Below the pieces are notes generated by a model. The model had not been told where the DNA came from. It saw only the letters and a list, made by a program, of their open reading frames with translations, and ran no database searches. 64,000 nucleotides of DNA, taken from assembly GCA_027050775.1 (NCBI GenBank), contig JALUBH010000037.1, forward strand, positions 1 to 64,000, in the 5' to 3' direction. Position 1 is the first letter of the stretch; each line of letters starts with the position of its first letter. A program made the translations under genes and the position numbers. This document shows positions 42,344 to 51,061 of the stretch, piece after piece. Source of the DNA: Campylobacteraceae bacterium (GTDB taxonomy: Bacteria > Campylobacterota > Campylobacteria > Campylobacterales > Sulfurospirillaceae).

Positions 42344-44671
42344 GTGGTAGATTTTATAAAGAGAGATAAAAATGATATATTTGGTAAAAAAATTCTAGGT
42401 TTTTTGTTTAAAAATCAAAAATTTTTATTGTGTTTGAGAGTTCTTGTGACTTTTCTCTTCTTTTATGCTATATTTTTAGGTTTTAGTGATAATTCAAAAG
42501 GCAATCTCTTCACTTCTGCTCTTTTTTGGGGTATATTTTGGTCTTTTTTCATGGTAACGACTCTGCCTACATTTGGAAGAGTGTTTTGTAGCATCTGTCC
42601 TCATGGGTTTTTAGGTAAGTATATTAGCAAAATTGGTCTAAAAAAGAGTATGCCTAGATGGATGCAAAACCGCTTTCTTGGTCTTTTTTTACTAGTTCTT
42701 GGTTGGTGGGGAGTTTACTATGTGTTTCCTGGGGTATATAGAACACCGTTTGGTACTGCTATGCTGTTTTTGGTTATGACTCTTTTGTCGCTTGTGATCT
42801 ATTTTTTATATAGAGATATGAGTTATTGCAAATACATCTGCCCTATCGGCACAGTTACAAGGGCATTTTCCAAGCTCTCTTTCACAAGGCTTGGAACTTA
42901 CAAAAGTGCTTGTAGCGAGTGTAAGACATTTGATTGTGCTACTGCTTGTCCATACAACCTAAAACCCTTTAAATTTGATAAAAAGAATTCTATGGAGGAT
43001 TGCACTTTGTGCATGGAGTGTACTACTGCATGTGAGTCTGTGAACTTTAAGTTTAAAAAACCTTCATTTTCACTATTTGAAAAATTTAAACCCCAAAAAG
43101 CTGAGGTATGGGCATATATACTTATACTAGCATCCATACCTATAGCTATGGCATTTCATCATGGCATAGGTCGCAGTAAAGTCGCAAAAGATATGATTTG
43201 GTATAAAACTGCAGAAATTTTTAAGCCGTTACTAGGAAATTCTCTTGATAGTGTAGGGCTTTTTGCCTATCTTTATGCTATGCTTTTTACGATATTTGCT
43301 GCGACAATCGGTATGTATATAGCTTCAAAGATATTAAAAAAACCTTTCAAAGAGCTGTTTTATAATCTTGGTTACTCTTATGCGCCTCTTTTTATATTTG
43401 CTTCGCTCGGACATGCATTAAGTGGCTTTTTTACTAGAGGATATGAGAAAATTGTGGAGGGTTTTGCCTGGGCATTTGGTCTAAGTGTAGATGTAGCACC
43501 TCTTGCGAAAAGAGGAGATGACTGGCTGATGATATTTTCTGCTTTTAAGTGGTTGGCTATCATTTGGGCAGTAATGATACTATATAAAAGGATGAAGCTT
43601 CTAAAAGCAGACAAGATGAGAAAGATAGTGGCTTTTCCTTTTGCTGCGCTATTGATAATTTTCTATTTTGGTGTTAACGAGTATAGAGAATATATTATCG
43701 ACACTTATGGAAGAGCAGATAACGGTATGCACAGCAATAGAGGAGCAGGACACACTAGACACAGCAGGGCAAAAGGCAGACAAGGCTATTCTAAAAGTAC
43801 TTTAGCTTATGCAAAACCAAATGATACACTCTTTTTCACCGATAGAAATCCTGCTGTTGGGGGAAGAGGTGGCATGATGGGTATGATGAGAGCAAACAGA
43901 GATTCAAATGCTATCCCTAAAAGGTCTTTTTGGTTAGTTACTAAAAAATTAGACAAACCAAAATGTGTCAAAAATATAGATGGAAAATTTTATATTTTAA
44001 ATGTGAACGGAGAGCTTGTAAAGTCAAAAATTAAGAGCAAAAAAGGGTGTACTAGCATAACTTTTGAAGTTCCAAAAAACGGTTATTATACAATCTACTA
44101 TATAAGAGATCTCGACAAAATAGTAAATGTAGCAAAGTATGAGTACAAGAGGTTTAATCATGGCAGCAATGAGGAGTTTAGCAAAGATAAGATAACTCCA
44201 AAAACCATAAAGAAAGCTACTGTTGATATCACAAGATTAAGAGATGGTGAAGACTCCTTTTATTATAGTTTGCATGCAGGAGATATGCTAAGATTTAAGG
44301 TTCAAAAAGATGGCAAAGCACTTCAAGGAGCAAGAGTAACACTCAAGACTCAGTTTGGATGGCAAAAGAGTGTCAGAACAGATAAAAGCGGTATAGCAAA
44401 ATTTAAACTCATACAAGACTATAACCCAAAATGGGAAAAATTCAACAAAAGATTTAGAGAAAAATTTTTGGTAACAGCAGTATATAAAGACAAAAGTGAC
44501 AAGTACAAAGTAAGTTATACGGCTGTATATAGGCCATCAAGAGAGGCTTATCAATCGTATGCTTATGCACTCGTTATATCTATAATACTACTTATTATTT
44601 TAAGCTTAGGTATTTTTATTTACAGATATAAGGTGCAAAAGCCTTTCAAAGAGGTAACTTTTGATGAATAA
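42344..44671 (+). CDS. NosR/NapH-like membrane polyferredoxin with periplasmic carboxypeptidase-like domain
   Basis: 775 residues from GTG at 42344 (AAGGAG before it). N-terminal helices with CSICPHGFLG and CKYICPIGTVTRAF, then clusters CSECKTFDCATACP and CTLCMECTTACESV (~residues 185-230), five or more helices, a His/Met/Arg-rich stretch (GMHSNRGAGHTRHSR and GGRGGMMGMMRANR, ~465-520), a periplasmic domain with KDGKALQGARVTLKTQFGW and TDKSGIAKFKL (DUF4198/transthyretin-like, often linked to metal uptake) and a final helix. It could shuttle electrons across the membrane to a metal or metal chelate. Substrate unknown. Confidence 0.75.
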   Translation: MVDFIKRDKNDIFGKKILGFLFKNQKFLLCLRVLVTFLFFYAIFLGFSDNSKGNLFTSALFWGIFWSFFMVTTLPTFGRVFCSICPHGFLGKYISKIGLKKSMPRWMQNRFLGLFLLVLGWWGVYYVFPGVYRTPFGTAMLFLVMTLLSLVIYFLYRDMSYCKYICPIGTVTRAFSKLSFTRLGTYKSACSECKTFDCATACPYNLKPFKFDKKNSMEDCTLCMECTTACESVNFKFKKPSFSLFEKFKPQKAEVWAYILILASIPIAMAFHHGIGRSKVAKDMIWYKTAEIFKPLLGNSLDSVGLFAYLYAMLFTIFAATIGMYIASKILKKPFKELFYNLGYSYAPLFIFASLGHALSGFFTRGYEKIVEGFAWAFGLSVDVAPLAKRGDDWLMIFSAFKWLAIIWAVMILYKRMKLLKADKMRKIVAFPFAALLIIFYFGVNEYREYIIDTYGRADNGMHSNRGAGHTRHSRAKGRQGYSKSTLAYAKPNDTLFFTDRNPAVGGRGGMMGMMRANRDSNAIPKRSFWLVTKKLDKPKCVKNIDGKFYILNVNGELVKSKIKSKKGCTSITFEVPKNGYYTIYYIRDLDKIVNVAKYEYKRFNHGSNEEFSKDKITPKTIKKATVDITRLRDGEDSFYYSLHAGDMLRFKVQKDGKALQGARVTLKTQFGWQKSVRTDKSGIAKFKLIQDYNPKWEKFNKRFREKFLVTAVYKDKSDKYKVSYTAVYRPSREAYQSYAYALVISIILLIILSLGIFIYRYKVQKPFKEVTFDE

Positions 44672-45644
44672 GATAAGAGAATTTATAAATTATGGTGATT
44701 TGAGAAAATTTAGATTTTGGTTGCAACTTTTCTTTTTTATAATATTTATATATGGTGGCTATATGGCTATAGATTTGGGTAGAAACTTGCCTATCTTCTC
44801 CTGTGGATATGCTAGAGAGACGGGCGGAAACTGCTACTTTTTGGGTGTACAGCATCAACTTGCTCGTCCATGGAGCAGGCTCTTTAGTTATGCAAGCATA
44901 GGAGTATTAACGGGTTTTTTAACCTTTTTGCTATGGTTTGTAGTGTTTAATAAAGCTTGGTGTGGATATGCCTGTCCTTTAGGGACTATTCAAGATTGGA
45001 TAACAAGTTTTAGAAAGTTTTTGAAGATACCGTACAGCACATATACTCGTCCTCAGTATCAATTTTTAAAGAAAATAAAATATGTTTTCCTTTTTATAGT
45101 TATCATATTTCCATTGATGCTAGGGCTTGGATTGCTAGATGGCGAGTGGCGAGGTGCATTTTGTAAGATGTGTCCGGGCAGACTTATAACACCACTTTTT
45201 GTGGGCGATTACTCTCAGTGGACACTAGATTTTTCTACAGGTACAGCACTGTTTTTGACAGCTTTTGGCATGGGATTTACTGTTGTCTTTTTTGTAGGCT
45301 CTTTTATAAAGAAGAGGTTTTTTTGTTTCTTTTGCCCGATGAGTGCTATGCACTATATATTTAGTGATTGGGCATTGTTAAGGCTCAAAAAAGATGGTGA
45401 CAAGTGTACAAAATGTGGAGATTGTTACAATGTATGTGATATGCAGATAAAAGATATAGCAGATGATGTTAAAAGTAAAAATATACTAAGAGATGATTGT
45501 ATCTTTTGCATGAAGTGTGTTGCTGCCTGCCCTGAAGAAGATGCTCTACATGTAGATATATTTAACATCAAAGTTTTCACCTCTACAAAAGGTGGATTTG
45601 CAAAAAGAATGAACATAAATAATAAACAGGAAACAAAAAAATGA
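44664..45644 (+). CDS. NapH-like membrane ferredoxin
   Basis: 326 residues starting at ATG 44664, overlapping the previous gene by 8 bp. Four helices, cytoplasmic cysteine motifs CGYACPLGTIQDW and CKMCPGRLI plus CFFCPMSAM, then two [4Fe-4S] motifs CTKCGDCYNVCDMQ and CIFCMKCVAACPEED. Resembles quinol-oxidising NapH/CcoG-type proteins that can feed low-potential electrons. Contains a copy of the iterated palindrome (DALHVD). Ends in ATGA shared with the next small ORF. Confidence 0.87.
   Translation: MNKIREFINYGDLRKFRFWLQLFFFIIFIYGGYMAIDLGRNLPIFSCGYARETGGNCYFLGVQHQLARPWSRLFSYASIGVLTGFLTFLLWFVVFNKAWCGYACPLGTIQDWITSFRKFLKIPYSTYTRPQYQFLKKIKYVFLFIVIIFPLMLGLGLLDGEWRGAFCKMCPGRLITPLFVGDYSQWTLDFSTGTALFLTAFGMGFTVVFFVGSFIKKRFFCFFCPMSAMHYIFSDWALLRLKKDGDKCTKCGDCYNVCDMQIKDIADDVKSKNILRDDCIFCMKCVAACPEEDALHVDIFNIKVFTSTKGGFAKRMNINNKQETKK
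45544..45556. repeat. Iterated palindrome CTCTACATGTAGA, copy in the NapH-like gene
   Basis: 13 of the 14 core bases, in frame as ALHV, just after the last ferredoxin motif. Reading ALHV recurs in three unrelated proteins of the window (citG, this gene, the double NosL gene), which points to a shared DNA repeat rather than a shared peptide. Confidence 0.6.
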
Positions 45645-45727
45645 ATATTTTCTCGGCTTCAGCCGAAGCTTCAGTCGTGAGGAATTTTGCTTGGGCTTTG
45701 CTCAAGCAAAAGGGGACAATAAAATGA
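45641..45727 (+). CDS. Possible 28-residue coupled ORF with two hairpins
   Basis: ATG at 45641 overlaps the stop of the NapH-like gene (ATGA), and its TGA at 45725 overlaps the ATG of the double-cubane-like gene (ATGA). The product reads MNIFSASAEASVVRNFAWAL then LKQKGTIK. The DNA forms two hairpins, TCGGC-TTCA-GCCGA (45653-45666) and TTTTGCTTG / CAAGCAAAA (45685-45711). Either a small coupled protein, a translational leader controlling the next gene, or a repeat insertion that happened to keep the frame open. Confidence 0.35.
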   Translation: MNIFSASAEASVVRNFAWALLKQKGTIK

Positions 45728-46983
45728 AAAGAAATATTGAGACTCCAAAAGATAAACAAAATCGCCATAAGGCCATGGAGGCGGTTGCTATGTTGGATAA
45801 AATCAGGCATGATTTTATCCAACCTCCAAAAAATATGGACTATTTTTATGATTTATATGAGAAGGTTTATTGCAAGAGAGAGTCGTTGCATGCAAAAAGT
45901 GTCAAAGTGGGCACGATGTGCATACAAGTACCTTATGAGATTATCTATGCGCTAGATGCCGTTCCTATTAGATTGTGCAATGGTTTTTATACTGATGATG
46001 AGATAGGGAGTGATCTTGCCCCCTCGAAAGCTTGTCCATTGGTAAAGGCTACTGTAGGTCAGTTTAGCTCAAACAACTTCAGCGATAAGCCGGATTTTGT
46101 TATATCTCCCACTACATGTGACCAAAAGTCAAAATCGGGTGCCATTATAGAGGATATGGGTTATCTTGTATATGATATGGAGTTTCCTAGAACAAAAGAG
46201 AGTGAAGAGAGTAGAGAGTATTGGCGAAGGAGTGTGAGGAAGTTTACAAAAGAGTTATCTAAAAACTTAGGAAAAAAACTAAAAAAATCAAAACTAAAAA
46301 AAACTATACAAAGGATTGGCTATGCTCAGTATCTTTACCATCAGTTAAATGATTTAAGAAAAGAGCCAAATCCGCCGATTCTCGGCAAAGATATATTTTT
46401 AGTAACAAATGCTTTCTTTTTTGACAAGATAGACAACTGGATAGAGGCAACACAAAAACTATATGAAGAGTGTAAAATCAGAGTTAAAAATGAGGATAAA
46501 ACTCATAAAAATAGCCCTAGAATTGTATATACAGGCTCTCCTCCAATCTTTCCAAATCTTAAAATTCCACTTCTAATAGAGCAATCAGATGGAATAATAG
46601 TTGCAGATGAGACTTGCTCTGCAAATAGACTTTTTAACGACATGGTAAGTATTGATGAGTGGTTTTTGTATGATATGGTTGATGCTGTTGCAGATAGGTA
46701 TCTAAAAGGGTGTACTTGTCCAATATTTACAAAGAACAATGATAGAATCAGAAGAGTGATAGATTTAGTCAAAGAGTATAAGGCAGAGGGTGTTGTGTAT
46801 CAGGCTTTTGCGGGTTGTCAAGTCTATGAGATGGAGCAAAGGTCAGTAATAGAAGCGATGGAAAAAGAAGGAATTCCCATCTTGTACCTTGAGAGTGATT
46901 ATAGCCCTAGCCATTTAGGGCAGCTAACAACAAGGATAGAGGCTTTTATAGAGTCACTCAAGAATAGAAGGAGAAGAAGATAG
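45724..46983 (+). CDS. Double-cubane cluster-type protein (HgdB/2-hydroxyacyl-CoA dehydratase D-component family)
   Basis: 419 residues from ATG 45724 (AGGGGAC before it). Cysteines C66, C104, C132, C298, C330, C332 and C365 lie in family blocks: GTMCIQVPYEIIYALDAVPI, LCNGFY, SKACPLVKATVGQF, SPTTCDQKSK, ADETCSANRLF, YLKGCTCPIF and FAGCQVYEME, then GIPILYLESDYS. True dehydratases need two such subunits; here only one is encoded, next to its activator ATPase, as in double-cubane cluster proteins that reduce small molecules at very low potential. A long basic insert (~170-200) and a C-terminal RRRRR tail are odd. Confidence 0.8.
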   Translation: MKRNIETPKDKQNRHKAMEAVAMLDKIRHDFIQPPKNMDYFYDLYEKVYCKRESLHAKSVKVGTMCIQVPYEIIYALDAVPIRLCNGFYTDDEIGSDLAPSKACPLVKATVGQFSSNNFSDKPDFVISPTTCDQKSKSGAIIEDMGYLVYDMEFPRTKESEESREYWRRSVRKFTKELSKNLGKKLKKSKLKKTIQRIGYAQYLYHQLNDLRKEPNPPILGKDIFLVTNAFFFDKIDNWIEATQKLYEECKIRVKNEDKTHKNSPRIVYTGSPPIFPNLKIPLLIEQSDGIIVADETCSANRLFNDMVSIDEWFLYDMVDAVADRYLKGCTCPIFTKNNDRIRRVIDLVKEYKAEGVVYQAFAGCQVYEMEQRSVIEAMEKEGIPILYLESDYSPSHLGQLTTRIEAFIESLKNRRRRR

Positions 46984-47798
46984 TGAGATATTTCGCAGGT
47001 ATAGATATAGGCTCAACAGCCATAAAGATAGCAATCATAGATGAAAATAGAGAGTTGTTGGGGAAAAAAATAAGTGCAAGTGGTAGTATGTTTTACAAGT
47101 ATGCAAAAGAGGCACTTGCGGAGTTGCTGAATGAACTAAATATCAAAGAGGAGAATTTGGTATATACAGTCTCTACCGGATATGGAAGAAAGCTTTTCAA
47201 AGAGGCAAATGAGAAGATTAGTGAAATCACAGCAAATGCCATCGGTGCAAGAGCCGCTGCTAGAGCTGAGGGCAAGAAAGAGATAAAAACAATCATAAAT
47301 ATAGGCGGACAAGACAGTAAAGCTATATCTTTAGATAGTGATGGAAATGTAGTAAATTTTGCTATGAACGACAGATGTGCAGCAGGCACGGGTAAGTTTT
47401 TGGATGTAGTTGCACTTAAGCTTGAAATTGGGGTTGATGAATTAGGCGATTACCATTTTAAATCAACAGGCACACCGCTATCAATCAATAGTACTTGTGC
47501 AGTGTTTGCAGAGTCTGAGATTATAGGGCTCTTGGGAAATAACCATAGCATAGAGGATATAGTAGCAGGTGTTCACTACTCTATAGCAAGAAGAATTATA
47601 AAGCTTGTCAAGAGAGTGGGGATAAAAGAGGCTATCTATTTTGATGGTGGTCCTGCACTAAATGAGGGCTTAGTCAATGCTATTGAAAATGAGTTGACAA
47701 AAGAGATATTTATACCAAAATACCCTCAAATCACCACATCTTTCGGTGCGGCTATACTAGCACTTGAGTCTTATGAATATTTATCTAATCAAAATTAG
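46983..47798 (+). CDS. Activator ATPase of the BadF/BadG/HgdC family
   Basis: 271 residues, ASKHA fold: GIDIGSTAIKIAIID (phosphate 1), NIGGQDSKAISLD, and two cluster-binding cysteines per monomer, C132 in NDRCAAGTGKFLD and C172 in NSTCAVFAESEII; DGGPALNEGL is the adenosine site. The homodimer holds one [4Fe-4S] and injects electrons, upon ATP hydrolysis, into the HgdB-like partner encoded just upstream (stop/start overlap TAGTG). GTG start. Confidence 0.93.
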   Translation: MRYFAGIDIGSTAIKIAIIDENRELLGKKISASGSMFYKYAKEALAELLNELNIKEENLVYTVSTGYGRKLFKEANEKISEITANAIGARAAARAEGKKEIKTIINIGGQDSKAISLDSDGNVVNFAMNDRCAAGTGKFLDVVALKLEIGVDELGDYHFKSTGTPLSINSTCAVFAESEIIGLLGNNHSIEDIVAGVHYSIARRIIKLVKRVGIKEAIYFDGGPALNEGLVNAIENELTKEIFIPKYPQITTSFGAAILALESYEYLSNQN

Positions 47799-47807
47799 GA
47801 AATAAAA

Positions 47808-50800
47808 TTGTTTGAGAGAGTGTTAAAATTTTTTATCGAAAATTACAAGTTAAACTATATACTGTTTTTTCTAATTTTTGGTTTGGGTGTGTATAGTTAT
47901 ACTCTTTTGCCAAAAGAGGTATCACCTGTTGTAGAGCCTGATTCGATAACGATAAGGGGCGGATATAGTGGTGCATCATTAGATACTCTAAACAAGATGG
48001 CAGTCGAAGAGATAGAAGCTGAAGTGCGAAATATAGATGGCATAGATACCATCTCTTCTCGCATAACACCAGGAAGATTTTCTATCACTCTTGAACTTAA
48101 AAAAGGTGTTGATAAAGAGAAAATTCAAAAAGATGTGGATGATGCCATAACAGCTATAAAATCAGATCTTCCAAGCGATATGGATGAACCTACGACAAGT
48201 ACGGTGGCTCACTCAAGAGGTCTCATGCAAGTCTCTGTTTTTAGTAAAGTTTTAAGTAGAGACAAACTTATAGAGAATGCAAAAGAGCTGAGACTGAAGC
48301 TTTTGGGTATAAAAGATATATCAGATGTGACCATATTTGGTGATTCGGATGTATATTATGAAGTATTGATTGATGATAAAAAGGTCGAAGCTTATGGGTT
48401 GACACAAAAACAAGTCATAGATATCATACCAAATATCTCATACACCTTTCCACTAGGTCAAATAAAAAGTAACAAACAAGATTACTATATATCTCTTAAA
48501 AATAAAAAAGATGCTCTTAAAGAGTTTCAAGAGACGCTTCTAAATATAGATGGTAAAGTTATACCGCTAAAAGATGTGGCAATTATAAAAAAGAGATATG
48601 AAGACTCTTCAACGCTAGCTAGCATGAATGGTAAAAATGCAATAACTCTCTCTCTTTCTCAAAATCCCAAAGGCAATGCCATAGAGATATCAAAACAGGT
48701 TCGTAAATTGATAAAAAAGTTTAAAAAACCTGAAATTGAGTATGATATCAGAAACGATCACTCAACAGTAGTGAAAGATAGACTAGATATCGTTATTTCA
48801 AATATTTTGATGGGGATTATCCTCATAACACTCATAACCTCTTTGCTGATAAATATCAGGATGGCATTTGTGATAGCTTTGGGAATTCCTACATCATTTG
48901 TTATTGGAGCTATATATTTTTATTTGACAGGATATAGTGTAAATATAAACTCACTCATAGGAGTACTTATAGCCATCGGTATAATAGTAGATGATGCGAT
49001 AGTGATAAGCGAAAATATACAACAGTATATAGAAAAAGGTTTTTCTCCAAAAAAAGCGGCTTTTTTAGGGACAAAAGAGATGGCAAAACCTGTAGCTATA
49101 GCATCCTTGACTACTATTTTTGCATTTATACCTCTTTTGATGCTTACAGGCAGACTAGGGCAAATTATGGAGCTTATTCCAATAGCTGTCAGTGTTTTGG
49201 TTGTAGCCTCTTTGATTGAGTCTTTTTTGTTTTTACCTATACATTCGGCACACATCTTAAATAAAAATGCTCGCACACTCTCTTGGAGAGGCATAAGTAG
49301 TTTTTATTCAAAAATGTTAAGAATAGTCATCAAAAACAAGGTTATGTTTTTGAGTATATTTTTGATTTTAACACCTCTTCTGATGTACAACAGCCTAAAA
49401 CATTTAAGATTTAAGATGTTTGAGCCTTTTGATTCGACATCGGTAAGCATAACTTATAAGGCTTCTAAAGATACAACTCTTCAGGACTCCATAAAGATTG
49501 TTCAGACTATAGAAAATGATCTCTTAAAACACAAAAAAGAGTTTTTTATAGACTATGTAAGTTCGACAGCAGGATATAGAAGAAGTGTGGCAGGAGGTGC
49601 TGAGATGTACCCTTATGTCGGTTATGTTACGCTTTATCTGCAAAAAAAGTCTCCATCAAACTTTCTTGAAAAGTATATAACTCCATATCTTAGTTTTTAT
49701 TATGATAAAAAAGGCAGAGTCAGAACTGAAAATTCCAGACAAATCTCAAGAAAACTGAGGAAATTTTTAAGGAAACAGAAGTATAAAAAGAGATTTCACT
49801 TAGAGGAGATTAGTACTTTGGAGAGGAGAATGGGACACTCTAGAACTGATATTATGGTTGGAATAATCGGAACAGACTATAAAAAAGTGATATCTGGCAT
49901 AAAAAAACTAAAAAACAGCCTTAGAAAAATCAAAGCAGTAAAATTTGTGAGTGACAATATGAAGTTTGGCTCTAGTGAAATTAAGATAAACCTAAACTCC
50001 TATGGAAAACGACTTGGAGTTACACAGAAATATTTAGGTAACTATATAGCTGACCTTTATCTAGAGAAAAAAAAGGGTGTAATTTCAGATAAAAAAGGGA
50101 TGTTAGATATAAAAGTTTCCTCAGAATACAAAAATAGTAAAAAAGATTTTAATACACTGAAAATTGCATTGAAAGATGGTAAAACCGTGATGCTTAAAGA
50201 TATATGTGATTTTAGTATTACTCAATCTTTAGAAAAGTTGACAAAAGATGATGGAGAGGTTAATTTTTATGTATATGCCAATGTTGATCAAGATATAAGC
50301 ACCACAGGTGAAGTGATGAGAAATATTATGCCGATTTTAAAAGAGCTTAAAAAAAGTGGTTTGAGATATAAGCTAAGAGGTGAGTATAGGCAGAAGAAAA
50401 TCCTCCAAGAAGATATGTTAAAGGCTATTTTTGTAGCTGTAATATTGATATTTTTGTCTATTTTATATCTATTTAATTCTATTAGAGAAACACTTATGGT
50501 TATGAGTGTTATACCTTTATCCTTTTTGGGTGTTCTATTTGGGCATCAGATTATGGGATTAAATCTTTCCATACCATCTATAGTTGGGGCATTGGGACTT
50601 GCTGGAGTGATTGTAAATGATGGTATATTGATGCTATCAATCATAAAAACTGCAAAAAGGCAAGCAGATATATCAACTTTGGCTAAGAAGAGGTTTCGAC
50701 CTATCATTTTAACTTCGGTAACTACTATCATAGGACTCTCTTCTCTTATGTTTTTTGCTACGGGGCAGGCAGTTACATTTCAACCGTTGGCAGTATCGTT

Positions 50801-50894
50801 AGGCTTTGGATTGCTTTGGGGTACTATACTAAATCTCTTTTATCTACCCAATATATATGCACTTTATCATATAAGGGAGACAAAAGACAACTGA
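47808..50894 (+). CDS. RND-family efflux transporter, inner-membrane component
   Basis: 1028 residues from a TTG at 47808. Standard AcrB/CusA-type layout: helix 1 (NYILFFLIFGLGVYSY), large periplasmic loop, helices 2-6 (~335-480) with the proton-relay region LIGVLIAIGIIVDDAIVISE, second loop, helices 8-12. DD at the relay marks the HAE-type. No membrane-fusion or outer-membrane partner is in the operon. Paralogous to the gene at 61466. Probably exports a product or poison linked to the operon. Confidence 0.92.
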   Translation: MFERVLKFFIENYKLNYILFFLIFGLGVYSYTLLPKEVSPVVEPDSITIRGGYSGASLDTLNKMAVEEIEAEVRNIDGIDTISSRITPGRFSITLELKKGVDKEKIQKDVDDAITAIKSDLPSDMDEPTTSTVAHSRGLMQVSVFSKVLSRDKLIENAKELRLKLLGIKDISDVTIFGDSDVYYEVLIDDKKVEAYGLTQKQVIDIIPNISYTFPLGQIKSNKQDYYISLKNKKDALKEFQETLLNIDGKVIPLKDVAIIKKRYEDSSTLASMNGKNAITLSLSQNPKGNAIEISKQVRKLIKKFKKPEIEYDIRNDHSTVVKDRLDIVISNILMGIILITLITSLLINIRMAFVIALGIPTSFVIGAIYFYLTGYSVNINSLIGVLIAIGIIVDDAIVISENIQQYIEKGFSPKKAAFLGTKEMAKPVAIASLTTIFAFIPLLMLTGRLGQIMELIPIAVSVLVVASLIESFLFLPIHSAHILNKNARTLSWRGISSFYSKMLRIVIKNKVMFLSIFLILTPLLMYNSLKHLRFKMFEPFDSTSVSITYKASKDTTLQDSIKIVQTIENDLLKHKKEFFIDYVSSTAGYRRSVAGGAEMYPYVGYVTLYLQKKSPSNFLEKYITPYLSFYYDKKGRVRTENSRQISRKLRKFLRKQKYKKRFHLEEISTLERRMGHSRTDIMVGIIGTDYKKVISGIKKLKNSLRKIKAVKFVSDNMKFGSSEIKINLNSYGKRLGVTQKYLGNYIADLYLEKKKGVISDKKGMLDIKVSSEYKNSKKDFNTLKIALKDGKTVMLKDICDFSITQSLEKLTKDDGEVNFYVYANVDQDISTTGEVMRNIMPILKELKKSGLRYKLRGEYRQKKILQEDMLKAIFVAVILIFLSILYLFNSIRETLMVMSVIPLSFLGVLFGHQIMGLNLSIPSIVGALGLAGVIVNDGILMLSIIKTAKRQADISTLAKKRFRPIILTSVTTIIGLSSLMFFATGQAVTFQPLAVSLGFGLLWGTILNLFYLPNIYALYHIRETKDN

Positions 50895-50896
50895 CC

Positions 50897-50935
50897 TTAC
50901 ACTCTATAATGAGTAAAGCTCATTATAGAGTGTAA
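50897..50935. terminator. Long hairpin after the RND gene
   Basis: Perfect 17-bp stem (TTACACTCTATAATGAG and its complement) with loop TAAAG, 2 bp after the RND stop. No T run follows. The sequence shares TGACCTTACAC and GCTCATTATAG-GTGT elements with intergenic structures at 57391-57455 and 31845-31950, suggesting a dispersed repeat that also serves as terminator. Confidence 0.6.
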
Positions 50936-51061
50936 TGATAAATGGTTTACATGCCATGCTGCAATTTATCCTCTATAAATATATATTTAAATAGTATTAA
51001 ATATATATTTAAGAATTAATATTAATATTTCAATACTAAATAATACTTACTAAGGTGAATA

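Noticed and set aside
45724-47798. True 2-hydroxyacyl-CoA dehydratase pathway
   Set aside because: Only one D-component-like subunit and no CoA-transferase or acyl-CoA dehydrogenase genes nearby; the single-subunit double-cubane type fits better.
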